A DNA stretch of 63,892 nucleotides from Halorhodospira abdelmalekii. GTDB lineage: Bacteria > Pseudomonadota > Gammaproteobacteria > Nitrococcales > Halorhodospiraceae. The DNA lies in NCBI RefSeq assembly GCF_016583625.1, contig NZ_NRRN01000014.1, forward strand, positions 1 through 63,892, in the 5' to 3' direction. The notes under the pieces are model-generated. The model did not search any database, was not told the DNA's origin, and was given only the letters and a program-made list of their open reading frames with translations. Shown piece after piece: positions 63,552-63,892 of this stretch; positions within the stretch are counted from its first letter, which is position 1; every line of letters begins with the position of its first letter. The position numbers and the translations under genes are program-made.

Positions 63552-63700
63552 TGATTCCCCGCGCAAATAGTGAGTATGGCGTCAGTATACACGGCACCGA
63601 GGCCGCCAGCCTGCCCCTCTGCGACCGATTATCCTAGCGGCGTGGGCAGGTCGTGGTTGACCGTTCGGACGTCCGGGTCTGTGCGGAGGTGCCCGACAAC

Positions 63701-63730
63701 GGGCATGTCCACCGTGGGCATGTCCACCGT
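63701..63730 (+). repeat. 15-bp perfect tandem duplication
   Basis: GGGCATGTCCACCGT occurs twice in direct succession, just beyond the 3' end of the partial receiver gene. Confidence 0.95.
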
Positions 63731-63749
63731 CAGACGCAGAGAACGTTCG

Positions 63750-63892
63750 CTATGTGCTCTCTGCTGCCCGGGTCCGCGCCAGCAAAAGCCAAAGCTCCGT
63801 GCGCTCAAGCGGTTTGTGAAGGTAGGCATCGCAGCCGATGCCGAAACACTCTTGCTGAAAGTGCTCGAGTGCATGGGCAGTGACCAGTGCGA
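63750..63892 (-). CDS. C-terminus of a receiver-domain protein, partial
   Basis: The frame enters from the right edge and stops at TAG (63752-63750 on the minus strand). The visible 47 residues include LVTAHAL, GIGCDAYLHKPLERTEL and LLLARTRAA. The pattern G-x-D-A-Y-L-x-K-P-L is the end of a response-regulator receiver domain, with the conserved Lys. The protein ends soon after, so its receiver is C-terminal, as in hybrid kinases. Its identity is outside the window. Confidence 0.8.
   Translation of the reverse strand, partial: ALVTAHALEHFQQECFGIGCDAYLHKPLERTELWLLLARTRAAEST

Noticed and set aside
1-63892. CRISPR array, prophage or integron
   Set aside because: No regularly spaced repeats of 25-40 bp, no phage structural or integrase genes and no attC-like series were seen.

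Overview
The window is about 64 kb of GC-rich chromosome from a gammaproteobacterium. The best guess is a Chromatiales or Ectothiorhodospiraceae-like lineage. That placement rests on gene content and order: the run rne | rluC-sppA-yceD-rpmF-plsX-fabH-fabD-fabG-acpP-fabF-pabC-mltG-tmk-holB, the block exbB-exbD-msbA-lpxK-kdsB, a DUF6164 protein, an H-NS-like protein and a single-chain pyruvate carboxylase. Many proteins are rich in Asp and Glu, which would suit a salt-adapted organism. The species cannot be named from sequence alone. I saw no tRNA, rRNA, CRISPR array or prophage.

Layout. 0-8.9 kb: a cut-off membrane protein, an orphan small protein, a degenerate PCu(A)C-domain protein, a GAF-GGDEF-EAL protein with a damaged GGDEF half, tatD, a HAD dehalogenase, a DUF6164 protein, an FKBP isomerase and a chemoreceptor whose periplasmic domain carries a zinc-binding-like motif. 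8.9-13.6 kb: typA, an Atm1-type ABC exporter and the PHP nuclease rnm. 13.6-14.5 kb: an ankyrin-repeat protein. 14.7-22.1 kb: an H-NS-like protein and the envelope block exbB-exbD-msbA-lpxK-kdsB, then a GAF-SpoIIE phosphatase and a small tyrosine phosphatase. 22.1-25.6 kb: rne with a leader of nearly 600 nt. 25.7-38.7 kb: rluC, sppA, a Maf protein, and the ribosome/fatty-acid/cell-wall/replication run from yceD to holB.

38.7-51.3 kb is the accessory part. It holds a TonB-dependent receptor, a small beta-barrel candidate, a class V aminotransferase, a three-gene cassette (a fused double DUF1538 membrane protein, a divergent PII-like protein and a CBS-pair protein), a complete-looking IS200/IS605 element (tnpA and tnpB divergent), a lipoprotein with PPC and YfaP-like domains, and a second outer-membrane beta-barrel. 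The lipoprotein and the second barrel are visibly richer in A+T than the core. 51.3-63.9 kb: a DUF188 protein, a signalling cluster (REC-GGDEF and a six-PAS hybrid kinase in one operon, divergent from a kinase with a heme-type CxxCH motif), pyruvate carboxylase, and the last 47 codons of another receiver-domain protein.

Two observations stand out. First, the DUF1538-PII-CBS cassette looks like a membrane transporter with two nucleotide-sensing partners. Second, the rne leader appears to contain the decayed 3' end of an IS200/IS605 tnpB together with its right-end hairpin. The same tail and hairpin architecture is found in the intact element 20 kb away, so a transposon relic, possibly with an omega-RNA-like structure, now lies in the region that in relatives controls RNase E synthesis.
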